A stretch of 64,000 bases of DNA from Rusavskia elegans (GCA_011316305.1 SAUG01000019.1:124001-188000); one strand, 5' to 3'; shown: positions 1-12,493, counted from the stretch's first letter. Made by a program: numbers and translations. The notes: generated by a model not told the origin, from the sequence alone.

Positions 1-1729
1 TAATATAATTAGTCTAGCTATAGTCTTTTTCTATTATCTTTTTACCGTATAACTTTCTTTTACTACTTCTACTTTTATTAATACTTATTCTAATAGATAA
101 AAGCCTCTATTATATAAAATATTTATTTTTTAATATCGTATAATCCTTTAGCTTTATAGTCTAAAGCTTTATTATCTAAAATCTAATTCTAAAAAGTTAT
201 CTACTATTTTAATTCTATATAATATTACTATTTAGCCTAATAATTAAAATTACTAACTATTTTATTAATATTCTATATTATCGACTCTATTAGTAGACTA
301 AATAGTAATAGAGTTAGAGCAAAAAGGCTTATTATATAAAAAGCTAAAAATATACTAGCTATAATAGCTTCAGATCTATTTTATATAGTAAAAAGTAAAA
401 AATTTACTAAATTTTCTTTCGTTAATAAAGGTCGAGGATATTTAGAATTAATAGTTATAGTCTTTTTTTCTTATATAACGGCTAGCTCTATTTTAATCCG
501 GGGTACCGAAGATTTTTTTTTAATTTATATAATAGTTAATAACTTTACTTCTATCTTAATTTTTAGTAATAGAAAATTTAGATTCTAGCTATCCGATAGC
601 TCTATTTTAATATCTTACTCGTATAAAAGTATTTCTATTTATTTAAACTTAATTATTTATTTATATAAAGAAAGACTCTTTTTAATAGTATAGTAAATAA
701 TTAAATAGATTAAATAGTAGTTTAAAATAGAATTAAAGCAATCTAGAAGCTCTATAATAGTTTATATATAATTAATCCCTTCGAATTAAATAGTACCGTA
801 TTTAGTAAATACTAAAGTTATAAAATAAACCTTAAAGGTAAATTTATATAACTTTTTTTTTTCGATATTTATTATCTAATAATAAACTATTACTAGAATA
901 ATATCGTAGATAAATTTTTATAGACTATCGATATCTTTATTACTAATTATAATTTAGGAAATATTTAAAAAAATATAAATATTATATAAATAGAAAGTAG
1001 AATATAATAGAATTTATTTTTATTATTATATAATCTAGTAGTTTATTTCGACTATCTTTATAAATATAAATTCGGTTTTTAATAATCTAGAAATAAATTT
1101 AGAATATAAATAATATAGCGATTTCTTTTTTTCTCTTTTTTAGATATTTAACTAATAGATTTCTATTTATTTTATTCTAATTTCTTATTATATATTATAA
1201 ACCGTTTAATATCTTTATATTCTACTAGTCGAAAAAATAGTTATAAAAAAAAAAAAAAAAAGAATATATAACTATAGTTACTAGATAGAATCTTTAATAA
1301 ATTTAGTCTAAAATTAATACTATATAGAAAGATTTATATAGAATAAAATCTTCTAAAATTAGAAATTTTAAAATTTTCTATTAGAATATTAAATCGTATA
1401 ATTTAAAAAACCGTATTAAATAAAGCGATAAAGACTAGAAAAAAACGTAGTAGAAACTATATCCGGATTTTAAAATATTATATAAATTTATAGAAGAGTA
1501 TTATTAGAAATTAAAATAATTTAATATTAATATTAGCTTTTAAATCCTAAAATTAAATTATATAAAGTTTACTTTATCGTTATCTAGTATTAAATAGTAC
1601 TTTTCTATACTATAGTTCTAAAAATATTTCGATTTATTATTATAGATATCGAGTCTATTATATAAAACTTTTATATACCGTATAAAAGGGATTTAATTAG
1701 TAAAAAGTAGATATATTAAGCAGAAGAAG
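1..1729. repeat. RIP-degraded AT-rich repeat DNA, left flank
   Basis: This stretch is strongly AT-rich, full of stop codons in all frames, and almost lacks CpA and TpG, which is the footprint of repeat-induced point mutation in ascomycetes. No protein domain, terminal repeat or RNA gene can be recognised in it. It is the DNA into which the chromovirus at 1735-8447 inserted, because the target duplication joins it to the DNA after 8447. It is probably an older repeat, but its identity is lost. Confidence 0.7.
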
Positions 1730-1734
1730 CTCGT
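1730..1734. repeat. Target-site duplication (left copy), CTCGT
   Basis: The five bases CTCGT directly before the 5' LTR are repeated exactly at 8448-8452 directly after the 3' LTR. Five-base duplications are typical of Ty3/gypsy integrase. The match fixes both ends of the element and shows that both LTRs come from one insertion event. Confidence 0.93.
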
Positions 1735-2207
1735 TGTTATAAGCACGTGCGGCGTGACTTCGGAAGCGCCGTAGTACTTAGTATAATACCGGAACTCCTT
1801 ATTACGCCTAGATAGGTAGGAAGGACTTAGTATTATTATTTTAGTTATCTTAGTAAGTAAGGTATTTAAGGAAGGTTATCTTAGTTATCTTAGTAAATAA
1901 GATACCTAAAGAAGGTTATCTTAGTTATCTTAGTAAGTAAGGTACCTAAAGAAGGTTATCTTAGTTATCTTAGTAAGTAAAGTATCTAAGGAAAAAAGGA
2001 TCTTATTATCTATATAGATCCTAAACTCGATACCTTTATAGCTTTATATTTAATTTATTAATTATTACTATATACTGCTCTAGTAATTAAACTAACTTAT
2101 TCTTATATTAATTTAAAGTAATTACCCGTTATACCTTCGTTTATAGATATACTAATAAGTCTAACTAACTCTTAGAAATACCAGGACTCCTAGGTAGTTC
2201 TATAATA
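1735..2207 (+). repeat. 5' long terminal repeat
   Basis: This 473-bp repeat aligns without length change to 7975-8447. It begins with TGTTAT, keeping the canonical TG, while its end reads ATAATA, where the final CA has become TA. It contains four 40-bp tandem units at 1841-1994. A short stretch near its start (about 1741-1760) still holds CpA and TpG, unlike the rest of the block. Confidence 0.95.
1841..1994 (+). repeat. 40-bp tandem repeat inside the 5' LTR (about 4 copies)
   Basis: A 40-base unit starting TTAGTTATCTTAGTAAGTAA is repeated at 1841, 1881, 1921 and 1961, with the last copy incomplete. The same array is in the 3' LTR at 8081-8234, so it was part of the element before integration. 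Copies differ by transitions, as expected from RIP. Such arrays in LTRs can hold repeated promoter or enhancer sites, which is inference here. Confidence 0.9.
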
Positions 2208-2379
2208 TTTTAAATACCTTTAGGATATCTATCGCAGGTTAATATAATACCCCTACTCTAAGTAACTCCAGCTCTATAGTAAAGAAGCCCGAACCTAAAA
2301 GAAAGGAAATCTAGATAAAAGATAATAATAGTAATAAGGAGGTTAGTATTCCTACTATTTATCCACGCTTATATAGTAT

Positions 2380-3150
2380 TAAAGTTAATAAACCTAATAA
2401 AAACTATAGGGATTATAATAAATTAGAAGACTAGCTCGCGTAATTAGATATATACTTCGTATTCTATCCTATATCCGAAGAAAAAAAAACCCTCTTCGCT
2501 ATATCCTATTTTCGAAGACGAGCCTAATACTAGATAAAACCTATCTTTCGTTAATATATAGACGATAATAAAGATAGTAATAATATCTTTATATAGTTTA
2601 TAAAGTTTAAAAAAGCTATTTAAAAGATTTTTAGAATTTTTAATAAAATCCTAACTACTAAACGCCTTATTTAGAATCTTTAGTAGAAGACCGTAGTATC
2701 GGAGTATACTATAAAGTTTAAAGAATAGTTACTATTAATAGAGTAGAACGACGATACCTTATATATAATATACCGATATAGATTTAAAGAAAAGGTAAAA
2801 GACGAACTTATACGCGATAGTCGAGTATATAAAATATTAGATAATCTAATCGAGATATCTATCGACTTCGATAATAAGCTATATAAAAGAGATATAGAAA
2901 AACGCTATAATAGAGGACTACGAGGTAATACTAGACGTTCCTCGGATAAACTATATAGAGGATAGTACTATAGTAAAAGGACCGGAGAAAACTACTATAG
3001 ACCTATACCTATAGAACTAGACTTAATATAATAGCGACGTAAAGGGAAGAACCCTAGGGGCAGTAAAAGGAATAAGAATTCTAAGACGTACTATAATTAT
3101 AGTAAACTAGGCTATTTCGCGAGAGAATATCGATTAAATAAGGTATAGTA
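2380..3150 (+). pseudogene. gag remnant of the chromovirus, with CCHC zinc knuckle
   Basis: Conceptual reading on the plus strand gives a recognisable capsid-like stretch (from about 2390) with many TAG and TAA codons in place of Gln and Trp codons. Near 3088-3133 a zinc-knuckle spacing survives, but its cysteine codons read as Tyr through G-to-A change. The knuckle closes gag just before the protease region. No intact start or open frame remains. Confidence 0.8.
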
Positions 3151-4079
3151 ATAATAGCTTAACGCTACGCTAAGAAAAGAACCTAAAGACTAGTAAGAAA
3201 TAATCTTAGAAGACGAAGACCGAAGTTCTAAACTCTAGGAAGCTAGCTCGGATAAGGAATTTATATTTATAGAGAATAATAAAGTACTATAGGAAGCTAC
3301 GGATAATAATATTTCGCTGCGAGTATTAACCGAACCTAGTCTAGTATAGAAAAAGTTCTTTAGGAACTTTAAAGAAAAATATACTAAGCAGATACCTATT
3401 TTAAAGGAAATATAATTTATCGTTATAGAAAGACTAAGAACCCCTTACCCTAAAGCGACTAATAATAAGGAGCTAGTAAAAGAAGGATTTAAGAAGATCT
3501 ACGAAGGATTTAAAGCCGCTTATAAAATAAGTATTAATAACGAGTACCTATAGGACGACTAGTAGAATTAAGAAGCGAATAATATTATCGATATATTAGA
3601 AAAAGAACTAGGAAATAATATCTCTAAAGATAAAGTTATTCCTAAACCGATATTATAAAGAATAAACGTAATAATAGAAAACTAATATATACTATTTAGC
3701 TAGACTATATACTATAACGACGATTATATAGTCTATAAGTTAGAAAAGTAAAAAGCCGGGTAGTATCTGTTAAAACTATACCGATAAGCCCCGGTAATAT
3801 CTATTAAAATCGGAAGTTATAATACTTATAAATATTCTATATATATTATGTACGATAGATATAAATATTAGAAGGAATAGTAAGAAAAAAGAAATAGAAT
3901 CCTTAATTAGAATCTCTATAGATATATTTCGCAAGTAAACTATAAAGATAAGAAATACGAAAACGTTAGGAATAATACGGGAAAAGATAAAATCTTATAG
4001 TAATAGGTATACTATAAACGTATAATTTTATAGCCCGGAAAGAATAACTAAATTTAGCTAGCTATATATATATACTCGA

Positions 4080-7000
4080 GATTAAGATAATCGTCGATAC
4101 TAATAATAGACTATAGAAAGTTAAAATATTTATTAATTTAAGCGTAACCGGGAATTTTATATTAAAGGACTTAGCTAAGAGGAAAGGGTTCCTTCGAACT
4201 AAGAAAAAGGATCTATATAACTTAATAGTTATTAATAGAAGCAAAATACTAGAAGGAGATAGGAAGATTATAGAAAAAACGATACCGCTTTAAATAATAA
4301 TTAACTAGTACTAGGAAGAACTTTAGTTCGATATTATTCGGATAGCCAGCTACGATATCGTATTTAAAATACTTTAGTTAAGGGATTATAACCTAGTAAT
4401 CGATTAAGAGAAGAGAATACTTAGCTTAAAACGATACTCTTATATAGAGAATATTTAACCTACGCCGAGACAGCGTTCTCGGGTAGATAAAAAGTAGAAT
4501 ACGAAGCGCGAACTCGTAACTTCGAAAAAGGATAACTAAAAACTACTTAGGTCCGACTCGTTAGATACCGGTAGAGGTTAGCTAGATTAGTAAAATAGAG
4601 ATAGAAAGGAGAATTACGAACCTTTCGAGAACCCTATACTACCTAATAAGAAGTTAAAGGAAAACCTATTAGGAAGGGTTCTAGGTAAATATAAAAACTA
4701 GATAAACTTATTTCGGAAAAAGGTAACTACTAAAGTACTACCTAAATATTAAATATAGGATTATAAAGTAAGATTTAAACTAGGTAAGTAACCTATATTT
4801 AGACCTATCTATCTATTATCTATAACGGAGCTTAATATACTCTATAATTACCTAGATAAAAATATAAAAAAGGGATTTATTAAGAAAATTTAGTTACTAG
4901 TAGAATACCCGATCCTCTTTATATCTAAAAAGGACGGAATACTCCGCTTATATATCGATTACCGGAAGCTAAATAATATTACGATTAAGAATCGGTATCT
5001 ACTACTAAATATTAGTAAACTCTAAAATAGACTTTCTAGAATAAAATACTTTATTAAACTCGACCTTCGAAGAATATATAATCTTATACGGATAAAGACC
5101 GGAAAAGAATAGAAAATAGCTTTCCGAATATGGTATAGTTATTATAAATATATAGTAATACTATTTAGATTTATAAACGCCCCGGTAATATATTAGGATA
5201 TAATTAATAATATATTTAGAAAATATCTAGATATATTTATTATCGCCTACTTTAATAATATTCTAGTTTTTTTTAAGATACTTAAAGAATATATATAATA
5301 TATTAGTAAGATTCTTAACTATCTAGGGGAGAGAAACTTACGCCTTAAACCAGAAAAGTATAAATTCTATAAAGAAGAAATCGATTTCTTTAGATTTATT
5401 ATAGGGCGAAACGGACTATATATTAACCCTAATAAACTAAAAGCTATTATAGAATAGGAGACTCTAATAAATATTAAAGAAGTCTAAAGCTTCTTCGGAT
5501 TTATAAACTATAATCGAAAGTTTATAAAAAACTATTCTAAGAGAGCTTTTACTTTTATAACTTTAATAAAAAATACCGCCGAATAGTATTAGGGCGAGTA
5601 AAAATAATAAGTATTCGAAGACCTTAAGAAGGAATATATAAAAGATCTAGTTCTTAAAATATTCGATCTAATAAAACTATTATAAATAGAAACGGATTCG
5701 TTAGATCTAGTTATAGGTATATACCTTCTATAATAATATAATAATAAGTGGTACCCGGTAGTATATATATCTAGAAAATTATTACTAGTAGAATAAAATT
5801 ATAATATCTATAATAAAGAACTACTAGCTATAGTAGTAGTACTAGAATAATAGAGAGTATACGCCGAAGGATTACCGGAGTTAATAGTTTTTATAGACTA
5901 TAAAAACCTTTTATACTTTACTATAATAAAGTAACTAAATAGAAGATAAATATAATAGTCTAAACTCTTCGGCTAATATAAATTTAAAATATACTATATC
6001 CTAGGTAAAGAAAATAGAAGAGTAGACGCTCTAAGTCGAAGAAGCAATTATATAAAAATAAAAGAAGTTTTTAGTAATAGTATCTTTAAGGTTAATAAAG
6101 ATAGATCGCTATTAGTAAACTAGTATAAACTAGATATAACGCTGCGTATATTTAGAGATAACTAGAAATAATTTCCTATTAAAAAAGGAAAACTCTATAT
6201 ACTAGACGATAAAATCGACGAATATATTAAGGAGTACTATAATAGAATACTATAAAGGTACCTAGGCGTAACGAAAATAATATAACTTTTACGATAGTAT
6301 TACTAATTTCCTAATATAAAGTAATATATCGAAATATATATTAAGAAATATTTTAATTATTAGTAAAATAAGTATAGTATATATACTCGTTATAGAGAGA
6401 TCTAGTATAAGGAACTACCGGACTTACTATAGAAGGAAGTTATAATAGACTTTATTATTAAGCTCCTAAAATCGAAAGACCTAATAATAAACGTAGAATA
6501 TAACTCGATATTTAATATAGTAGATAGACTTATAAAATATATCTATATAATCCTAACTAGAAAAAACTTTATAGTAGAATAACTTGGATTTATTATCCTA
6601 GATCGATTATTTTAATACTATAGACTACTATAAGTACTAATAAGTAATAGAGATAAGCTCTTTACTTTAAACTATTAGAAAACTCTGATCTCTTTATTTA
6701 GTATTAAACTAAAAATATTAATAGCTTTCTACCTAATAATAGATAGATAGATAGAACGTATTAACTAAACGCTCGAATAATATCTAAAGTACTATATTAA
6801 CGATATTTAAGATAATTAGGTTTCGCTTTTACTAATAGTATAATTAGTACTTAATATAAGAGAATTAAGTACGATAAAAGAAATACCGTTCTTTATTAAA
6901 AGCGGGAAAAATCCGAATTTATTTAGATATCCGCTGTTATATAGGTTAGTAGAGTTAGTAATTTAAAGAGTCGAAATATAGAAGAAAATCTATATAAATA

Positions 7001-7420
7001 TCCTAAAGATATAAAAATACTCGGGTAATTACTAAAATAAAAGGCGAAAAATAGTATCTTAGCTAAAGAAGAGGGATAAAGTATACCTTCTTATAAAAAA
7101 TCTAAAAATAAGGATTCTAAATAAGAAACTTAACTATATTAAAGTCGGACTATTTTTAATTAAATAGATTAAGGGACTTTAGAATTTTAAACTTAATCTA
7201 TCTAGAGATACTAAAATATATCCGGTATTTTATATTTTTCTTTTAAAACTAGCCGACCCCGGAATACCGTTATAATAGATATTTAACTTCGAAATATAAG
7301 AGGAAGATACTTTTATAGTCGAGAAGGTCCTATAATAGAAAGGTTAGAATTATTTAATTAAGTAGAAAGGTTACCCTACCTTAGAAAATACTTAGGAATC
7401 TAAAGAATATTTAGTAAACT
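4080..7420 (+). pseudogene. pol remnant: protease, RT, RNase H, integrase, chromodomain
   Basis: Order along the plus strand: a retropepsin motif near 4130-4165 that still reads TGNFI but has lost the catalytic Asp; reverse transcriptase from about 4910, with a KKDG...YRKLNN block and, near 5245-5272, a YFNN box where YxDD is expected; RNase H about 5690-6010; integrase with DFI near 6450, SNRDK near 6650 and ERIN near 6755 (a DDE core); and a chromodomain at about 7318-7400 reading LIK.KGYPTLENT with an aromatic position turned to stop. All breaks fit C-to-T or G-to-A changes. The element is dead. Confidence 0.88.
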
Positions 7421-7959
7421 ATTAGAAAGCTCTATAACAGTTCTACTAAAAGGAGCTAGAAAAGTTATCGACTAGCCGGAATTACTAGGAAATACGATCT
7501 ATTCGGAAGCTATATCGATAAAAAAATTAAAATCTATAGAAAAAAATAGATTCTCGGTATTTTTATATTCTAATATTTTAAAATTTTATAGCTTACCGTT
7601 AACTATAATACGCTATTCCTCTTCTATATAATTTAACTAATAAAGTAAATACTATTACTTTATATACGCTTTACGTAACTCTTTTTTTAGTTTTTTATAC
7701 TTATTTTCTAATCGACGCTAACGCGTAGTATCTAACGGAGTAAGGTTATAAGGATAAGTTTATATAATATACTTAATATATTTCTCGGAACTATTACTAA
7801 CGCGATATAGTTTTCCCGACTAGAAATAATTCCGATAAAAACGTATAGCTAATATACTAATACCTAATAATACGACTTTATTGTAACGCTCTTTAGTTAA
7901 TAGTTTCTTTCGTTTACCTATAAGAAGAAGGAACGAGGGATTTTTAGGATAAAAATTCT

Positions 7960-7969
7960 AAAGAGGGGA
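7960..7969 (+). other. Polypurine tract of the chromovirus
   Basis: The purine run AAAGAGGGGA lies five bases before the 3' LTR, where plus-strand DNA synthesis of an LTR retroelement is primed. It is one of few G-rich runs in the block. The matching primer-binding site after 2207 is too mutated to assign to a tRNA. Confidence 0.7.
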
Positions 7970-7974
7970 CCTAG

Positions 7975-8447
7975 TATTATAAATACGCGCGGTATAACTT
8001 CGGAAGTACTATAGTACTTAGTATAGTACCGAAACTCCTTATTACGTCTAGATAGATAGAAAGGACTTAGTATTATTATTTTAGTTATCTTAATAAGTAA
8101 GGTACCTAAGGAAGGTTATTTTAGTTATTTTAGTAAATAAGGTATTTAAAGAAGGTTATTTTAGTTATCTTAGTAAATAAGGTACTTAAAGAAGGTTATC
8201 TTAGTTATTTTAGTAAATAAGGTATTTAAAGAAAGGAGGATTTTATTATCTATATAGATCCCGAACTCGATACCTTTATAGCTTTATATTTAATTTATTA
8301 GTTATCGCTATATACTGCTTTAGTAATTAAACTAATTTATTCTTATATTAATTTAAAGTAACTACCCGTTATACCTTCGTTTATAGATATACTAATAAGT
8401 CCAACTAATCTTTGGAGATACTAGGACTCCCAGGTAGCCCTATAACA
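7975..8447 (+). repeat. 3' long terminal repeat
   Basis: This is the partner of 1735-2207 with identical length. It ends with ATAACA, keeping the canonical CA, while its start reads TATTAT, so TG has become TA. Together the two LTRs define TGTTAT...ATAACA inverted ends. It carries the same four-copy 40-bp array at 8081-8234. Confidence 0.95.
8081..8234 (+). repeat. 40-bp tandem repeat inside the 3' LTR (about 4 copies)
   Basis: This is the counterpart of the array at 1841-1994, with the same 40-base period and copy number but different transition mutations. RIP therefore acted on the two LTRs independently after insertion. Confidence 0.9.
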
Positions 8448-8452
8448 CTCGT
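8448..8452. repeat. Target-site duplication (right copy), CTCGT
   Basis: The bases CTCGT directly after the 3' LTR match those at 1730-1734 exactly. Confidence 0.93.
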
Positions 8453-10365
8453 ATAATAAAAATTAATTTTAAAAAGGAAAAAAAAAGATATAGATATATA
8501 ATAGAAGTAAAAAAGTAAATAGTTATTATATAAACTATATATATATTATTTAATTAGTAATAGTATTAGCTTTCGTTGCTAATATCGTCTAAGTTATTAA
8601 CTATATATTCTAAATTATCTATTAAATCTATTTTTTATATACTTTCCGTATAGTTTTCTAATAGTTATTAATATCTATTTTCTTTTAATTTCTATATAAA
8701 ACCTAACTATAGATCTATTCTATTTATTTAATAATTATATAGCGCTTTCCGAAGGTTTTAATAGACTATATAATAAGGTTTTATTTATTTATTATATAGA
8801 ATTAGTAATAGATCGGCGGAATTAAAACCGAAGAGCTAAAACTACGTTATATACTATATGAATATTATTAGAAAAAGATTATTATCTTTATTTAACTAGA
8901 ATTAGACTATCGTATAATTTAGGAATTTCGCTAAATTTATTTTATTTTTTAATATTATTTTAGAATTCCGCTAGTTTTTTTAATAATAGATATATAATAT
9001 AGTTATCTACTATATCTAATAGATATATATAGAATATATATAGTTTATCTTTTAAACTATTAGACTTATTTTTCTACTTCCGGATACGGTAGCTATTCTA
9101 TTTATTAATAAATTCTTCGACTTCGTAGTAAATAATTAGGAGGTAGATTATAAAAAAAATAATAAAATCTTTAACTTTATATATATTAAAAAGACTAGTT
9201 TAAAAAAATGTTTAAAAATAATTTTAAAACTTATATAAAATTAGTAAAACTCTTTTAATAAAAAAAAAAAAGATATATAATCTAGTAAAAAAGATAGCTT
9301 TTTATAAACTATTTCTATTAGAATTCGATATATTAATTTTTAATATTTATATTATAGATAAAATAGTCCTAAAATACTATATCTTTATAGACTATACGAC
9401 GTAATTAGTAATATATATCTATTATTATTTATATTTCTACCCTTCGATCTAATTATATAATAGATACTATTTATCTAAAAAATTCTATATAGTTAAAATA
9501 TTATTTTAGAATACTAATTAATATATAAATAGAAATCCCGATATAAATCTAAAGAATATAGCGAGTAAAAATATTAATACTAATATAGATTTTAATACTA
9601 TATATTTTTAATTTATTATAATTATTAAAAAACTAAATAAAATTTAATCCGGATATAATATATTCCTTTCGGAATTATTATATATTTATAAAGTATTAGT
9701 TAATATATTTTAATATAAGAAAGTAGTATTAGAAAAAAAAATAGTTTATAAAAAAAATTAATAATTATAAAATAGAAAAAGATACTATATAATCTTTTAA
9801 TAAACTCTTAATATTTATAGAAGTAGTTATAGAATTTAGCTTTACTTAAATTTTAGATAATTTTAAATTTAAACTTTTATATAATAAAATTATATATAGT
9901 TTAAATAATCTACTTTTTTTTTTTATTAAATTCTATTATTATATAAATTCTAAAATTTATTATAATCGAATAAAACTAGTTTAGCCGATTTAATAGCCTT
10001 TATACTATAAAATACGAAAAAGCTTTTTATTATTAAATTTTATCTACTAGAAGAAAATTTAAATACGGTTTAAAAAAACTTTAAAATCTTCTATATAAAT
10101 TCGTCGAATAATATTCTAGCCGCGAAGCCGGCGGTTAATTATATATTCTAAAATTTTAATATATAAATTATTATATAAAATAGATATAATTTCGTTTAAT
10201 ATAAAATTAATTAAAAGCTAAAAGAAAATATAGTCTTTATATAAATTATTTAGTTTAAAAAGATATAATATTATTAAAAAGAGATAGAAAAAAAAAGAAA
10301 ATAGAAAGTAGGATTACGATATTATACGGGGAATCTAAATTTTCTTTCGTCCGAACCTAGGAATT
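8453..10365. repeat. RIP-degraded AT-rich repeat DNA, right flank
   Basis: Composition is the same as 1-1729: very AT-rich, stops in every frame, CpA and TpG nearly missing. It continues the host sequence of the chromovirus insertion. I could not recognise a transposase or terminal repeat. The block ends abruptly at about 10,330-10,365, where normal CpA and TpG content resumes within a few tens of bases. Confidence 0.65.
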
Positions 10366-10418
10366 GTTTTGTCTATAAGCCCCCTACCGTCCGCCATATT
10401 CACAGCTCTTGAGGAGTG

Positions 10419-11557
10419 TCATGAAGTTGTAATTAACCTATCATTCGCGGTGTTGGGGTCCTTCATGTCCTTGAGTTCCACATGTAACTGTTTGTTGTCT
10501 CCTGTCCAACTTTCAGCTGCCAGCCCAAACAAGCCCCTGGTGTTTGTTTTCAATTTGAAGCTGAGGTCGACTCACCAAGGCTAGTAGCAGTGCCGTTCTT
10601 CCCCAACTGCGTGCACATAAACTCTACGGCATTGGCCGCCGCCCAAATCTTGTACCAGTCGCCCGTATCCGTGGTTCTCCCCGGCTCGGTCCCATCAACA
10701 AAGACCCCGCACCTCTGTCGAGTGGTTGTGTATCTCCACGGTAGCGCGACGGTCGTCCGAACGTCTCCTCTTGGCCCGAAGACCTGCTTTTTATTGTTCG
10801 CAGGCATCTTATCGACAATATCTCTGCACGAAAGCCACGGCGGCCCTGAATCATTCGGCCCACAAGTTACAGTCGGCCTGTACGGCATGATCCTCAAGGC
10901 TAAAGCTTTGTTTTGACCTAAGCCAGTAAGCAGCCCACCTTGATTTGGGGCTTGGGCAACACAAATGGAGATGAGCAGTCGGGCGGCAACTTTCAGATCC
11001 ACGGGAGCGATGGTGTCGCTCATAACGCCGGCGGCGTGAGCGAGGTCAATAGCGCAGAGACCATCATGCGAGAGGTAGCGGAAGGGGAGCGGAGCGTCGT
11101 AATTGCCCGTATTGCGTTCACCGAAGGATTGTGGGGTGGTATAGGAACTCATTGCGTGATAAACTCAGACACCACAAAAGATGTCAGTTCATCTAGACAG
11201 CCGGACGGTGGCCATGGAAGTCGGAATCCGCTGAGAGGTGTGTAACAACTCACCTTGCATACAGGAGGTGAGTCTGAGATTGCGACCATAAAGTCGTCCA
11301 TTGCATTCTGGCAAAGATCCTGTAAGGTTCGATGTATCTGAGGAGCTCAAGCCTGGGGTTGAGACTGATAGTGGAGCAGGCGAATCGACGGGCCAGATGG
11401 TGGTCCTGCTGTTCGAGGAAGGATCATCGGGTACTTGAGGTTCCGTCGCAGAGGACGCATTGGGGTCTCGGATTGCGACGGCGCCGCAAACAGTCACACA
11501 TGCTAGAAGCAAGAGCGAGAGTAGGCATGACGGTAGAAGCAAAGAGCGAATGAACAT
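10419..11557 (-). CDS. Secreted protein of unknown function, 329 aa
   Basis: Three exons join in frame: 11557-11254, 11163-10576 and 10516-10419, with introns of 90 and 59 nt that have GT..AG ends; the first has an ACTGACA branch point. The protein starts with a hydrophobic signal peptide (about residues 1-27), then a Ser/Thr/Pro-rich stretch, then a cysteine-containing domain with motifs such as LSCRDIVDKMPA and DTGDWYKIWAAANAVEFMC. I recognise this as a type of conserved secreted fungal protein but know no function for it. The last exon (ESWTGDNKQLHVELKD) is read only after splicing. It is the first gene next to the RIP block and looks intact. Confidence 0.72.
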
Positions 11558-12493
11558 GAGGCACCAGAGAAGTATTATCGGTCGAGAGCGATTCCCGCAG
11601 ATTGAGGTAGATAGACAGTAGACGAAAGAACAAGAATGAAGATCATGACTTGGACTAAACGACGACTTTTCTTCGCATATCCAACGAACCGCAAAGGAAG
11701 CGAAGAAGGCATCTTGGTGCGCTACAAAAGACGAGGGCTTTTCGCAGCTTACCGCGCTTTCCCATCTCGCTACGTGCAGGTTGTCGCATTTATTGGACGT
11801 TCATCGAGCAATTACAACAGTGCCTTGAGTCACTCGACATCGCCATCCGCAGTTACCGTCGTTGCTCCTTTTTCTTGTCTTTCACGGCGCCGATCGACAC
11901 TTGTCCCGTCGAATGGGAGAAGGCTTGAAAATAGAGATCCAGGATCAGACTCAGGTGAGGTTATGGAACGTGCGAAGGAAAGAATAAAGATGACGAAGAT
12001 ACAACTGATGAAAGGTTCATTAACAAGCAAGACGAGATGGACGAAGGAGTCACGTGAGTCGGCCTAGGGTTAGGGCTAGGGTCCAGCGTCGACTGAGCCC
12101 TAATATCTCATGAAGCTCATACATCATTATTGACACCAGTACATCAGACGCTCTTTCTCATCTCAATCAACAACTGAGTCCTTCACCGTGTGGATGCCAT
12201 CCCACGATTTGCCAGGGCCAAGATGACATTCCATACAAGCGCCCAACCTATCGAATTTCTTCATGTCACTAGGGTTGGCGTTCATTCGCCAACCTCAGCC
12301 GCAATGTGCATCCTGAATCCTCCAACCTTCTCACAGCCCCAGCAATTATCCTACTGACCAAGCCAAAACAACCATCATGTCAACCTACTCAATCTTTCCC
12401 TTCCACCTCCCCAGACGTGCGTCGGATCCTCCTTCATCGCAAGAATGAGCCTCGAGGTCGACCTACCAGGGAAGGAATCCATCACACAGTAGA
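11558..12493. other. Intergenic region with telomere-like hexamers
   Basis: This is the upstream region of the secreted protein gene (minus) and of the membrane protein gene (plus), so it is a divergent promoter region. Reading frames in it look like chance. It contains three adjacent telomere-like hexamers at 12064-12081, listed separately. Confidence 0.5.
12064..12081 (+). repeat. Interstitial telomere-like hexamers (CTAGGG-TTAGGG-CTAGGG)
   Basis: Three hexamers of the fungal telomere type TTAGGG stand in tandem; two carry C in place of the first T. In fungi short telobox-like sites in promoters can bind Myb-type factors; that use here is inference. It is too short to be called an old telomere fusion. 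Confidence 0.6.

Larger units (their letters stand above)
1735..8447 (+). mobile_element. Ty3/gypsy chromovirus retrotransposon, RIP-inactivated
   Basis: The element is 6713 bp, bounded by 473-bp LTRs and flanked by a CTCGT duplication. Read on the plus strand, stop-riddled frames still show the order gag with a zinc knuckle, retropepsin, reverse transcriptase, RNase H, integrase and a C-terminal chromodomain; this is the gene order of chromoviruses within Ty3/gypsy. Differences between the LTRs, and the departures from expected catalytic residues, are mostly C-to-T or G-to-A transitions as RIP produces. No frame is open for more than a few dozen codons, so it cannot be autonomous. Confidence 0.95.

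Noticed and set aside
4062..4244. 60-codon minus-strand frame in the RIP block
   Set aside because: It is antisense to the retroelement protease region in AT-rich mutated DNA, has no domain, and is expected by chance.
10590..11245. Plus-strand frames opposite the first secreted protein gene
   Set aside because: They are shadows of a spliced minus-strand gene with signal peptide and good introns.
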